From positions 55,306 through 119,305 of the forward strand of contig NZ_AUJU01000016.1 in NCBI RefSeq assembly GCF_000424385.1: a stretch of DNA of 64,000 bases, in the 5' to 3' direction. Each line of letters begins with the position of its first letter. Position 1 is the stretch's first letter. The translations under genes and the position numbers were made by a program. Shown in pieces: positions 17,857 through 26,286 of the stretch. This DNA comes from Butyrivibrio sp. LC3010. GTDB lineage: Bacteria > Bacillota > Clostridia > Lachnospirales > Lachnospiraceae. The notes below the pieces were generated by a model. The model searched no databases. It had not been told where the DNA came from and saw only the letters and a program-made list of their open reading frames with translations.

Positions 17857-17888
17857 AAGCGACCTCCAAAGAGTTTTGGAGGTCGCTT
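17857..17888. terminator. Hairpin terminator
   Basis: AAGCGACCTCCAAA and TTTTGGAGGTCGCTT form a 13-14 bp stem with a 3-4 base loop just after the GGDEF gene. The T-run is short. It lies between converging genes and may act for both. Confidence 0.7.
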
Positions 17889-17917
17889 TACAATACTTTT
17901 ATTATTTTTATGGATAA

Positions 17918-18523
17918 TTACAGAGTTCGTTCATAGTGATCGCCGGTTTTTACAAATCCGGTCTTTTTCAGATAAGCCTTGTGATATTCATCTGAACCTC
18001 TGTAGATCAGCTTATCAATATTTTCATGTATAAGATTATCCATCAGGAAATTACCGATTGAAAAATCTCTGTATTCAGGAATAGAGTAGTCAAGTTTGAT
18101 ATCAAGTATGTGATCCTTAAGAATGCCAAGTGTGATTCCAACCGGTTTGCCGTTATGACATACAACAAAAGCGGCATTTGCTCCGGAAAAGTCCATTGAT
18201 ATTCCCGGGAAACATTTTGAAATATCATCCTTATATAAATCTATAGTATATTTAGTCAGGCCATCGTCTTCGGAAACTCTTATCATATCGTAGTTCTTCT
18301 CAGTATTCATCATCTTGATAAGGTAATAGACATTTATAGCCACAAGAGCCAGGTTCATGACAACAGTGGGGAATGCGCCTATAAGAAATCCATAAATCAC
18401 ACAGAAAAGGCTGCCCAGGGTGTTTACAATTCTAAGCTTGTAAACAGACACCATCATGAAAGAAATAAGAACAAGAGCGGAACCGATATAACCAATTATC
18501 TCAAAAATTATCTTTGTATCCAT
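17918..18523 (-). CDS. YgjV-like membrane protein with GNAT-like C-terminal domain
   Basis: 201 residues. The N-terminal 80 residues hold three hydrophobic spans (IGYIGSALVLISFMM, then the NTLGSLFCVIYGFLIGAFP region) that resemble the small YgjV/Imp membrane family. The C-terminal ~115 residues look like an acyltransferase-type fold, with FVVCHNGKPVGITLGI and a final YHKAYLKKTGFVKTGDHYER, but no acetyl-CoA loop is convincing. Function is unknown. The only good ribosome binding site lies about 25 bases upstream of the ATG, behind a small hairpin. Confidence 0.6.
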   Translation of the reverse strand: MDTKIIFEIIGYIGSALVLISFMMVSVYKLRIVNTLGSLFCVIYGFLIGAFPTVVMNLALVAINVYYLIKMMNTEKNYDMIRVSEDDGLTKYTIDLYKDDISKCFPGISMDFSGANAAFVVCHNGKPVGITLGILKDHILDIKLDYSIPEYRDFSIGNFLMDNLIHENIDKLIYRGSDEYHKAYLKKTGFVKTGDHYERTL

Positions 18524-18556
18524 AATATTTTATTCGAAAAACCGAATGCTCCTTTC
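18524..18556 (-). promoter_or_regulatory. Hairpin between Shine-Dalgarno and start codon
   Basis: On the minus strand the leader reads AAAGGAGC, then ATTCG-GTTTTT-CGAAT, then AAAATATT and the ATG at 18523. The linear distance from GGAG to ATG is about 25 bases, too long for normal initiation. Folding the 16-base hairpin would bring it to about 9, so translation may depend on this hairpin. Confidence 0.45.
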
Positions 18557-18590
18557 TTGAAAAATTATAAATAGTTTCAACAATATTGTA

Positions 18591-19085
18591 TCATATTAAC
18601 GTGAGGAGTTTATCTGCAATTTTATCTGCTACATATAATTTGTAGTCATGTCTTGTGGGAAGTGCTTCGGTTATTTGAAAACTGAAAGCATGAACCTTAT
18701 CTGCAATATTGATAGATGCATATATTTCACCTGGGACGCTGTCTGCGTTATTAGGGTCGATATTTCCCATGGTCCCTGTTACACCTATTCCTATATCTGC
18801 GCCGAGGCTTTTCTTGCAGGCATTTGCCATGTGAGTTGCGGTTTCAATCGAATAGACGCCATATTCATTTATTATATTTTCAGGTACTCCCTGAAGAATT
18901 TTTGCTTCATTACTATATGTGATATATGCCCCCTTAAGTATGGCGGAGGATCCTTCAGTGTCGGTCAAAAGATTAGCAATCATTCCAGCAGTGCAGCTCT
19001 CCATGGTGGTTATGGTGAGGTGCTTACTAATTAATGTTTTTGTGATCGATTCGTATTTTTTTATAATAAAATCCTGTGTGCTCAA
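18591..19085 (-). CDS. pncC: Nicotinamide-nucleotide amidohydrolase (CinA C-terminal family)
   Basis: 164 residues, the stand-alone CinA C-terminal domain. It deamidates NMN to NaMN in pyridine-nucleotide salvage. Family motifs TMESCTAGM (residues 27-35) and GVTGTMGNIDP (about 98-108) are present, with PGEIYASIN following. The start codon is TTG: AAGGAG lies 7 bases upstream and no ATG is available. Confidence 0.88.
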   Translation of the reverse strand: MSTQDFIIKKYESITKTLISKHLTITTMESCTAGMIANLLTDTEGSSAILKGAYITYSNEAKILQGVPENIINEYGVYSIETATHMANACKKSLGADIGIGVTGTMGNIDPNNADSVPGEIYASINIADKVHAFSFQITEALPTRHDYKLYVADKIADKLLTLI

Positions 19086-19121
19086 ATGATATCTCCTTTG
19101 AATTATTGCTTTTGTTTTTAC

Positions 19122-19973
19122 TTATGACAGATTGAGATTTTCTGAAATGTAGTACTTGTATCCATGCTTTTTACAGTATTTTTTGATTTTGGTTTTAAGC
19201 TTTTTGTCCTTTGTGTATTCAAGAAGGTAACAATTCTTTTTCTCTTTTTTTAGGAGCTTTAAGTATTTTTTGAAATACTTGATGTCAGATGAATTGTTTT
19301 GTCCAAACTCATTTTTGTCATAATCTATGATTTTTGAAAAAACCGATTCCTGATTAATGCCATCCAGAATAGCATCAAGGCTTTTGTTTCTGTCATAATA
19401 CTCGGTAACAAAGGTGTCGCCTCCGTTTATGATTACTTTTCCCTTTTTCTTCAGACCTTTGAGAATGGTTTCAACACCTGAATAAATATTCTCATTATGA
19501 TACTGATAATATACATCAACGTTATCAATGAAAAATCCGTCAACTCCGGTATTTGCAATTTGAGAGGAGAGATCTTCTAAAATAAATTTCTGCCATTTCT
19601 CAGAAGATACATCCACCCACCTCTCATCGGGCCAGTTTTCATAGACATCGAGAGTGATATCTTTGTAGGAATTGTAATAATCCCTGTATTTTTCGACAGA
19701 CCCGATATTGAGGTAACTGTACACGATGTGGCCTTCTTTTTTAAGTTTTTTTATATCATTTTCAGAAAAATCATTCTGGACATCAAGAATAATTGTTTTG
19801 TAGTTCTTGAATTTTTTGAAGGTGCTTTTGCCGGAATTACATGAAAGAAAAACTCCGTAGCTGTACTTGAATTTTTTTGCTGCTGCATATGAATCAACTC
19901 TACAATAGGAAAGGATAATAATTATAAGAAGAGAGTGAATTATAAGTAGCTTTAATATTTTCTTTTTATTCAT
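19122..19973 (-). CDS. Secreted GH114-like endo-alpha-1,4-polygalactosaminidase-type protein
   Basis: 283 residues with an N-terminal signal sequence (hydrophobic residues 9-22, then YAAAKK) and a single (beta/alpha)8-type domain. The motifs IILDVQNDF, VYSYLNIGSVEKYRDYY, NWPDERWVDVSS and GVDGFFIDNVDVY match the GH114/TM1410-type family, whose studied members cleave alpha-1,4-galactosaminan in polysaccharide matrices. The Asp residues in LDV and IDNVD are the likely catalytic acids. It is Lys-rich. GAGGA lies 8 bases before the ATG. A role in trimming its own exopolysaccharide is an inference. Confidence 0.75.
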   Translation of the reverse strand: MNKKKILKLLIIHSLLIIIILSYCRVDSYAAAKKFKYSYGVFLSCNSGKSTFKKFKNYKTIILDVQNDFSENDIKKLKKEGHIVYSYLNIGSVEKYRDYYNSYKDITLDVYENWPDERWVDVSSEKWQKFILEDLSSQIANTGVDGFFIDNVDVYYQYHNENIYSGVETILKGLKKKGKVIINGGDTFVTEYYDRNKSLDAILDGINQESVFSKIIDYDKNEFGQNNSSDIKYFKKYLKLLKKEKKNCYLLEYTKDKKLKTKIKKYCKKHGYKYYISENLNLS

Positions 19974-20114
19974 ATATTAATTCCTCGTTAGATAATTGTT
20001 GTAGGCTGAAAATATTATACAGGCGCTAAGATATATGAGCAATGTTTGTAGTGCACTGTTTTAATAAGGAAAAACATAACTAAACCGGTCCGTGAAGTGT
20101 GATTAGATTATTTG

Positions 20115-20258
20115 GTTACTGTTCAGACAGCTCTGCGCACTTGCTGCGCTGAGCGTGAGAATGTTCTACGTCTTGAATATAGGATTTGCCCCTTTGCCGA
20201 AGGCAACTGGAATGGGCAAATCCAGTTGCTGTGAGCACCGTAAGGTGTGAACAGTCAG
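20115..20258 (+). mobile_element. 144-bp MITE-like element, copy 2
   Basis: Same orientation and length as copy 1. The last three bases are CAG instead of AAC, so one inverted-repeat tip has decayed. The flanks ATTATTTG (20107-20114) and ATTGTTTG (20259-20266) match in 7 of 8 positions, a worn target duplication. It lies in the 458-base gap 19974-20431; the rest of that gap shows no gene or clear promoter. Confidence 0.88.
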
Positions 20259-20431
20259 ATTGTTTGAAGTAAAAATGGTGAAGAGACAAGAGATTTGTTG
20301 CACAAAAGATTTTAGTGTGATAAAGTGGTAAAGAATGAAACTGTAAATTCACGAACACATTAATATTGTGACATATGAATGCTACTTTTTTAATTTAATT
20401 AAGAGAGTAAAGACGAGGAGGATAATTTATT

Positions 20432-21328
20432 ATGAAAAGAAAGATTATGGCAGGTATTCTTGCAGCTGCTATGACAGTATCAATGACAGCATGCGGACAG
20501 ACAGAAGAAAAAGCAAATGCTGACACAGCTACAGCAGAGACTTCAACTGAAGAAGCTTCTGCAAATGATGCAGAGGAAAGCTCAGAAGATAGTGCCGAAA
20601 CAAGTGAAGAAGCTGCAGCAGATTCCGATATCGAGTATATCAAAGGCAAAGGTAAGCTTATCGTAGGAATCACAGATTTTGCTCCTATGGACTACAAGGA
20701 TGACAATGGTGAATGGATCGGATATGATGCTGACCTTGCAAAGAAAGTTGCTGAGTCACTTGGTGTAGATGTTGAGTTTGTTGAGATAGACTGGGACAAC
20801 AAGATTCTTGAGCTTGAGAACAAGTCAATCGACGTAGTATGGAACGGTATGACACTTACAAACGAAGTTACTAATTCCATGGAGTGCACACAGCCATATC
20901 TCAATAATGCACAGGTTGTAGTTGTTCCTTCCGATATTGCAGATACCATCAAATCTACTGATGATGCAGCTGCTTTAAGCTATGCTGTAGAGGCCGGATC
21001 TGCAGGAGAGCAGGCAGCAACAGATAATGGTTATGATTTCATATCAGTAACTTCTCAGGCAGATGCTCTTATGGAGGTTCAGGCAGGAACATCAGGCGCA
21101 TGCATTATCGATCTTCTTATGGCAGGTGCAATGATCGGAGAGGGTACAAGCTATCCTGATCTTACACACACTGTTGAACTTACTACCGAAGAATATGGTA
21201 TTGGATGCAGAAAAGGCTCAGATCTTGCTGCTTACATAGACGATCAGTTAAACGCTATGAGCGCTGACGGAAGTATCCTTGAAATAGCCAAGACCTATGG
21301 CGTACAGGATGCGGTTATAAATAGATAA
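20432..21328 (+). CDS. Polar amino-acid ABC transporter substrate-binding lipoprotein
   Basis: 298 residues, SBP_bac_3 family. The lipobox is MTAC (Cys at residue 18), followed by an acidic tether of about 45 residues. The domain runs from LIVGITDFAPMDYKDDNGEWIGYDADLAKKVAESLG to the end, with IDVVWNGMTLTNEV in the middle, typical of cystine/glutamine/arginine-type binders. The ligand cannot be read. GAGGAGG precedes the ATG. It heads a binding protein-permease-ATPase set closed by a terminator at 22915. Confidence 0.9.
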   Translation: MKRKIMAGILAAAMTVSMTACGQTEEKANADTATAETSTEEASANDAEESSEDSAETSEEAAADSDIEYIKGKGKLIVGITDFAPMDYKDDNGEWIGYDADLAKKVAESLGVDVEFVEIDWDNKILELENKSIDVVWNGMTLTNEVTNSMECTQPYLNNAQVVVVPSDIADTIKSTDDAAALSYAVEAGSAGEQAATDNGYDFISVTSQADALMEVQAGTSGACIIDLLMAGAMIGEGTSYPDLTHTVELTTEEYGIGCRKGSDLAAYIDDQLNAMSADGSILEIAKTYGVQDAVINR

Positions 21329-21399
21329 TTATCTTAAGCGTCAGATATATCTGACGTTTAATAGAGAGTATAATTGATAAATTTGAGGTACGCATACTT

Positions 21400-22056
21400 A
21401 TGTTTTGGACTGTTACCATCTCCCTTCTTGAGGGATTTCTTGGAACACTTAAGCTTTTTACACTTACACTTTTATTTTCATTGCCGCTGGGACTGGTCAT
21501 CAGTCTCGGCTCAATGAATAAAACACCTATAGTACATATTCCAATAAGATTCATTATATGGGTAGTTAGAGGAACGCCGCTTATGTTGCAGCTTCTGATC
21601 ATCTATTATGGACCGGGTATATTCCTTGGAAATAATATATGGGGATCAGGAGGAAACGGAAGATTTTTAGCGGCGCTTTTTGCGTTTGTATTTAACTATG
21701 CCTGCTATTTTTCTGAGATATTCAGAGGTGGAATACAATCAATTCCTGTAGGACAATATGAGGCAGGTAAAGTACTCGGACTGACCAGACAGCAGATTTT
21801 CTTTAAGGTTGTTTTACTCCAGGTTATAAAGCGCATTGTACCTCCCATTTCAAATGAAGTTATCACGCTTGTAAAGGATACATCACTTGCCAGAGTAATA
21901 GCCGTTTATGAGATCATATGGAATGGTCAGGCATTTATCAAGAGCAGTGGTATTATATGGCCGCTCTTTTACACAGGTTTATTTTACCTGCTGTTTAGCG
22001 GATTGCTGACACTTCTGTTTGGATACATTGAGAAAAAGCTCAGCTATTTCAGATAA
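21400..22056 (+). CDS. Amino-acid ABC transporter permease
   Basis: 218 residues, HisM/GlnP-type permease with five membrane spans. The N-terminal motif GFLGTLKLFTLTLLFSLPLG and the coupling loop YEAGKVLGLTRQQIFFKVVLLQ are diagnostic of polar amino-acid importers. It is the only permease in this set, so it should act as a homodimer, unlike the paired permeases at 46907 and 47547. Confidence 0.9.
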   Translation: MFWTVTISLLEGFLGTLKLFTLTLLFSLPLGLVISLGSMNKTPIVHIPIRFIIWVVRGTPLMLQLLIIYYGPGIFLGNNIWGSGGNGRFLAALFAFVFNYACYFSEIFRGGIQSIPVGQYEAGKVLGLTRQQIFFKVVLLQVIKRIVPPISNEVITLVKDTSLARVIAVYEIIWNGQAFIKSSGIIWPLFYTGLFYLLFSGLLTLLFGYIEKKLSYFR

Positions 22057-22163
22057 TATTTACCTGATGTAGATGTTTGATATTTACAGTATTGTCATCA
22101 ATAGCTGATGGAGACCGGTGATAGCTGAGCAAGCGCTGATTTATTTGAATAAAGGTAGGAATT

Positions 22164-22916
22164 ATGCCGATACTTGAAGTTAATAATATAAAAAAGAAAT
22201 TCGATCATTATAATATTCTAAATGGAATATCCTTCAGCATGGAGGAAGGACAGGCGATTTCCATAATCGGTTCATCGGGAAGTGGAAAGACTACATTTCT
22301 AAGGTGCCTTAATTTTCTCGAAAGACCGGATGAAGGTACAATAGTTGTAAAGGGTGAAAAAATATTTGATGCGTCAATGCCTCCTGAAAATCCTAAGCAG
22401 CTTCGTGAGAGAAGACTCCATTTTGGTCTGGTTTTTCAACAGTTCAATTTATTCCCTCAGTACACTGCTTTGGAAAATGTAATACTTGCACCAAGGCTTC
22501 TGAAGGATGGAAGAAGCGAACAGGAGCTTACGGATATGGGCATGGATCTTCTTGATCAGATGGGACTTGCAGACAGAGTGAATCAATATCCGCACCAATT
22601 ATCAGGTGGTCAGCAGCAGAGAGTTGCAATTGCAAGAGCACTGGCTTTAAAACCTGATATCCTTTGCTTTGACGAACCGACTTCTGCACTGGATCCTGAG
22701 CTCACAGGGGAGGTTCTTAGAGTAATCAGGAATCTTGCAGAGAAAAAGACGACCATGATAATTGTTACTCATGAAATGGCATTTGCAAGAGATGTTGCAG
22801 ATGAGGTAATCTTCATGGATAAAGGAATTATCCTGGAAAAGGGACCTGCAGAGCAGGTGATAAATAATCCTAAAGAAGAAAGAACAAAGCAGTTCTTATC
22901 AAACTTAAATAACTAA
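22164..22916 (+). CDS. Amino-acid ABC transporter ATP-binding protein
   Basis: 250 residues, GlnQ/HisP type. Walker A GSSGSGKTT (residues 36-44), signature LSGGQQQR, Walker B ILCFDEPTSALD and switch His in IVTHEMAFARDVAD are all intact. It lies 107 bases after the permease; that gap contains no recognisable site. A terminator overlaps its stop codon. Confidence 0.93.
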   Translation: MPILEVNNIKKKFDHYNILNGISFSMEEGQAISIIGSSGSGKTTFLRCLNFLERPDEGTIVVKGEKIFDASMPPENPKQLRERRLHFGLVFQQFNLFPQYTALENVILAPRLLKDGRSEQELTDMGMDLLDQMGLADRVNQYPHQLSGGQQQRVAIARALALKPDILCFDEPTSALDPELTGEVLRVIRNLAEKKTTMIIVTHEMAFARDVADEVIFMDKGIILEKGPAEQVINNPKEERTKQFLSNLNN

Positions 22917-22941
22917 AAAAAGTGCCTATGGCACTTTTTTT
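22915..22941. terminator. Bidirectional terminator
   Basis: AAAAAAGTGCC and GGCACTTTTTT form a stem around a 3-base loop, with A-run and T-run on the two sides. It serves the ABC operon (+) and the convergent kinase gene (-). Confidence 0.92.
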
Positions 22942-22969
22942 GTTTGAGCAGAGCATTAGTGTAGAGGTA

Positions 22970-24154
22970 TCAAATCTGATAGTCCAGTGGTGCAGCATCA
23001 AGTATAATAGTTGCCGTGAATACACTACCTAGTCCTTCCTCGCTCTCTGCCGTGATATCACCCCTCATCATGCCGGCAAGTCGCTTTGATACTGACAAGC
23101 CAAGTCCGGTTCCTGTACCGTACTTACTGGGATTTCTTTTCTCCTGTGAAAAGGTCCTGAAAAGGCTCGGCATGAAGGACGCACTGATTCCGCAACCTTC
23201 ATCCTTAACGGTAAAACTTATTTTATAAGTGTCATCTATACGCTTGGAATTGACCGTGATCTCAATCGTGCTGTCACGCTCACTGAATTTTACTGCATTT
23301 GATGTGAGGTTGTTGACCATCTGCTGTGTTCTTCCAATATCGCAGACAATCTGGGGATTGGCTCTGTAGTTTCTATTTATTATCACATCGATATTTTTAT
23401 CACCGGCAAGAGCCATGGTAATATTCTCTATTCCATCAACCACGTCATCGAGAGAGGTTCGCTGGGGATCAAGACTGAGATTCCCTCCATCGATACTGTT
23501 TATGTCCAGGATGTCACTCATAAGCCTGGATAAATAGTGACTGGAAGTGTATATTTTACGCATATCACTTCTTAGTACATCAATGTTTTCCTGGGTCATG
23601 CCAAGGTAAGAAAGAGCTGAGATTGATTTCATGGGATTTTTTATCTCATTACTCATGCGGGATAAAAACTCCGACATTCTTCTGTTTGCTTTTTTTTCGT
23701 TTTCAAGAAGCTTATCATTCAACTTGTTGAGGCGTTCAATTTTGGCGATACGTTCCTGTTCCTCGGTTACATCCATGAATGAACCGACAAAGCCGATTAT
23801 TGCACCGTCATCATATATGGGAGTTTTGGAGGCGATTATTTCACGGACTTCGCCCTTTACTATGCACTGACCATGGACATTGTGTGTGCTTATACCCTGA
23901 AGTACTCTTAACTCATCATTCATAAATGGCACCGGATCAGGATGCCATCCCATATCTTCATCAGTTTTTCCCAGTACACAGTCAACTGAATCAAAGCCGT
24001 AATAATCAAGGAATGCCTGATTTACCCCGACAAATCTTCGCTGAGTATCCTTCCAGAAAATGCAGTCCTGAGTTGTGTTGATGATCTTATCAAACAACTG
24101 ATCCGCATGTTCCTCAAGGGATATGGTTTTTAATTTCTCAATTCTGTCACCCAT
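22970..24154 (-). CDS. PAS-domain histidine-kinase-like protein without phospho-acceptor His
   Basis: 394 residues, no membrane span, so cytoplasmic. A PAS domain (residues about 20-135, with PxxG-like IIGFVGSFMDVTEEQE at its end) is followed by a coiled coil, a HisKA-like helix pair and a HATPase. The ATPase has its N box (NNLTSNAVKFSE), G1 (DEGCGIS) and G2 (GTGTGLGLS). In the H box, the usual SHE is SNE: residue 169 is Asn (codon AAT), so the autophosphorylation site is missing. It may bind ATP and signal allosterically or be inactive. The ATG at 24154 has GAGG six bases upstream; an in-frame ATG at 24166 does not. No response regulator is adjacent. Confidence 0.85.
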   Translation of the reverse strand: MGDRIEKLKTISLEEHADQLFDKIINTTQDCIFWKDTQRRFVGVNQAFLDYYGFDSVDCVLGKTDEDMGWHPDPVPFMNDELRVLQGISTHNVHGQCIVKGEVREIIASKTPIYDDGAIIGFVGSFMDVTEEQERIAKIERLNKLNDKLLENEKKANRRMSEFLSRMSNEIKNPMKSISALSYLGMTQENIDVLRSDMRKIYTSSHYLSRLMSDILDINSIDGGNLSLDPQRTSLDDVVDGIENITMALAGDKNIDVIINRNYRANPQIVCDIGRTQQMVNNLTSNAVKFSERDSTIEITVNSKRIDDTYKISFTVKDEGCGISASFMPSLFRTFSQEKRNPSKYGTGTGLGLSVSKRLAGMMRGDITAESEEGLGSVFTATIILDAAPLDYQI

Positions 24155-24234
24155 ACATAACCTCATAAAAAAGTAAAATCGTGATTTGCATTAAGAGAAG
24201 ATTGCTTCAATTATAACACGAAATTTCGTAAATG

Positions 24235-26286
24235 CTATATGGGAAGAAACAAGTTTTCATCACTTATCGTTTGTTTTATAAGATGTATGTTTTTATTTGA
24301 AAGGTTATACAGTTTAAAGCATATATTATCGATGTCGGAGTGAAGTTTTTTTATCTCATTGGAGCAGCTGATGCGCTCGGAAACTTTTACTTCTGAATAC
24401 TGATTGTTAAGTCTAATTATTCTATCTATTTTAGAAACTATATCGCGCTGTATATTATCATCAGCATAAGGAATCGGAATCTGTTCTATATGAGATCTCA
24501 ATACTTTTACTGAGCGGAATTTTTTCCTGAAAAAGTAGTCGGCAACGCTGCTGTTCAGGACAGCCAAAATGTATTTTATGTCCAGGCCATCAATGTTCGG
24601 AATTACGATATTACAACTGTTGAGAGACAACGTTTTATTATCATCATAGGCGAAGACAAGACGACCTCCGATAAAACGGTAAAGCAGTTTTTGGGGAGCA
24701 CGATACAACTCAATCGGTGCCACCTGCTGACATTTTTCAGGGACAAAATTTATGTAGCACTTTGGAACGTGAAAAGCATATTTAAAGATATCGGTTCCCT
24801 TAAGTATTATTTCGTTCTTTGGGCTCTTTCGTGATTGAAGCATTTCCTTGTTGGCACCTGTTACAATTCCGAGAGCGAATTCAGCGTTACCCTGCAGTGT
24901 TCTGGCTCCGGGTAAAGTGGAAATCGACTGAAGCAGAGCGTACTCTTCATCAGGCATGAGGAAATTGAAACTGTAGGTGGATATCTCCCTTTCAGTCATG
25001 ATGTTATAGGTAATCTCATTATCGTAAATGGTGGGATTAGAGCTTAAAAATCCGACTTCTGCATTAGACTTTTTCTCTACCTGCAGGATGATTGAAGGGC
25101 ACTGCACATGATTGAACACATCCCCAAGGTATTCAAGATGCGAAAGGCTGGATCTTTCTACTAATTCTTTTCTTGCCGGGGTATGAGATTTTACAAGAAG
25201 GACTGACTCCGGAAGAACATAGGAGAGCATCCCGCCTTCTTCCAGCAGATTAAGTCCCTGCTCTATAAAAAGGTCAAAGGAGTCAACGGATTTTTCTCTG
25301 CCACATATGAACTTTTCGCTTATGAAGTTTTTTTCTTCTAAAGAAAATGAAGCTCCCCAGGGAGGATTGCCAAGGATTACGTCAAAGCTTTGGGTGGATC
25401 TGTCAGCATGCAAAAAATCAGACTTGACGATATGCTTTTTCCAAAAGGTAATATCAGGAAGTCTGTATTTAAATGCCAGTGTCAGTCTGGCAATCTGTAC
25501 GCTTATTTCATCTATATCGTAGCCGTAAAGGTTTTCAGCTGGAACTCCGGGTGGAAGACAGAGGAGAAAGTTCCCGCTTCCACATCCGGGATCAAGTATT
25601 TTTTTATTCTGACCATCTGTAAGAAAGGATGCCTCAAAAAGATGACCTAAGAGCCTCTGGACTATGGCGCCGGGAGTGTAGTAGGCTCCGGTGCTCTTTC
25701 TGGATTGAAGGTGTCTTAAGGATATATAGATAAGGCCAAGGGTATCCTCTCCGGATACATATGAAAAACTTAAGAAGGTATCAGAAAGCTCTGACAGTTT
25801 GCCACTTGCTTCCGGTGATAATTCATCACAGGATGCTCCACTAAGATCAGATAAAAGCGGATCATATTTATATATTTCGTCCGCAGGAACACGCTTTTTG
25901 AGGATTCCTGCTGCACTTCTTTCCAAAATACAGCGAATGAGATTATCATCCAATATGAGCGGTAAAACGAAAGCTGCATCAGCTTCGTCCTCCGTAGCTG
26001 AAACAGCATTTATGATCGTCTCTATAAGAGGAAGGTTTGGTGAACCTTCTGTAATGTAATCACTGTATAAAAGATTTCCAGAAACAAAGCTTTTGTTTCG
26101 TCTGCTTTTTAAGGATTTGATCTTTCCACTGTTAAGGTCATCCTTCAAGGCTTTCAGGTAGCTCTCTGAAAAAACATAGGAGCGGCCTTTTTTGCCTTCA
26201 GGCTTCAGCTTTCCAAGCTTTATCCAGTTTCTGCCGGTCGCGGTCGAAATCGACAGCGCTGTACATAGTTCAGTTAGTGTTAACAT
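24235..26286 (-). CDS. Class I N6-adenine DNA methyltransferase with N-terminal HTH
   Basis: 683 residues. Residues 1-50 form an excisionase-like winged helix (LTELCTALSISTATGRNWIKLGKL). The methyltransferase core follows: STGAYYTPG (motif X, about 190), DPGCGSGNF (motif I, Asp232) and NPPW (motif IV, from residue 307). The C-terminal ~250 residues resemble the TaqI/Eco57I-type target-recognition region (SNIVIPN, YILAVLNSSVADYFFRKKF, SHIEQIPIP). No nuclease domain is visible and no restriction gene is nearby, so it looks like an orphan methylase, or a type IIG relative that has lost cleavage. AAGGAA precedes the ATG, which lies inside the end of the upstream membrane-protein gene. Confidence 0.85.
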   Translation of the reverse strand: MLTLTELCTALSISTATGRNWIKLGKLKPEGKKGRSYVFSESYLKALKDDLNSGKIKSLKSRRNKSFVSGNLLYSDYITEGSPNLPLIETIINAVSATEDEADAAFVLPLILDDNLIRCILERSAAGILKKRVPADEIYKYDPLLSDLSGASCDELSPEASGKLSELSDTFLSFSYVSGEDTLGLIYISLRHLQSRKSTGAYYTPGAIVQRLLGHLFEASFLTDGQNKKILDPGCGSGNFLLCLPPGVPAENLYGYDIDEISVQIARLTLAFKYRLPDITFWKKHIVKSDFLHADRSTQSFDVILGNPPWGASFSLEEKNFISEKFICGREKSVDSFDLFIEQGLNLLEEGGMLSYVLPESVLLVKSHTPARKELVERSSLSHLEYLGDVFNHVQCPSIILQVEKKSNAEVGFLSSNPTIYDNEITYNIMTEREISTYSFNFLMPDEEYALLQSISTLPGARTLQGNAEFALGIVTGANKEMLQSRKSPKNEIILKGTDIFKYAFHVPKCYINFVPEKCQQVAPIELYRAPQKLLYRFIGGRLVFAYDDNKTLSLNSCNIVIPNIDGLDIKYILAVLNSSVADYFFRKKFRSVKVLRSHIEQIPIPYADDNIQRDIVSKIDRIIRLNNQYSEVKVSERISCSNEIKKLHSDIDNICFKLYNLSNKNIHLIKQTISDENLFLPI

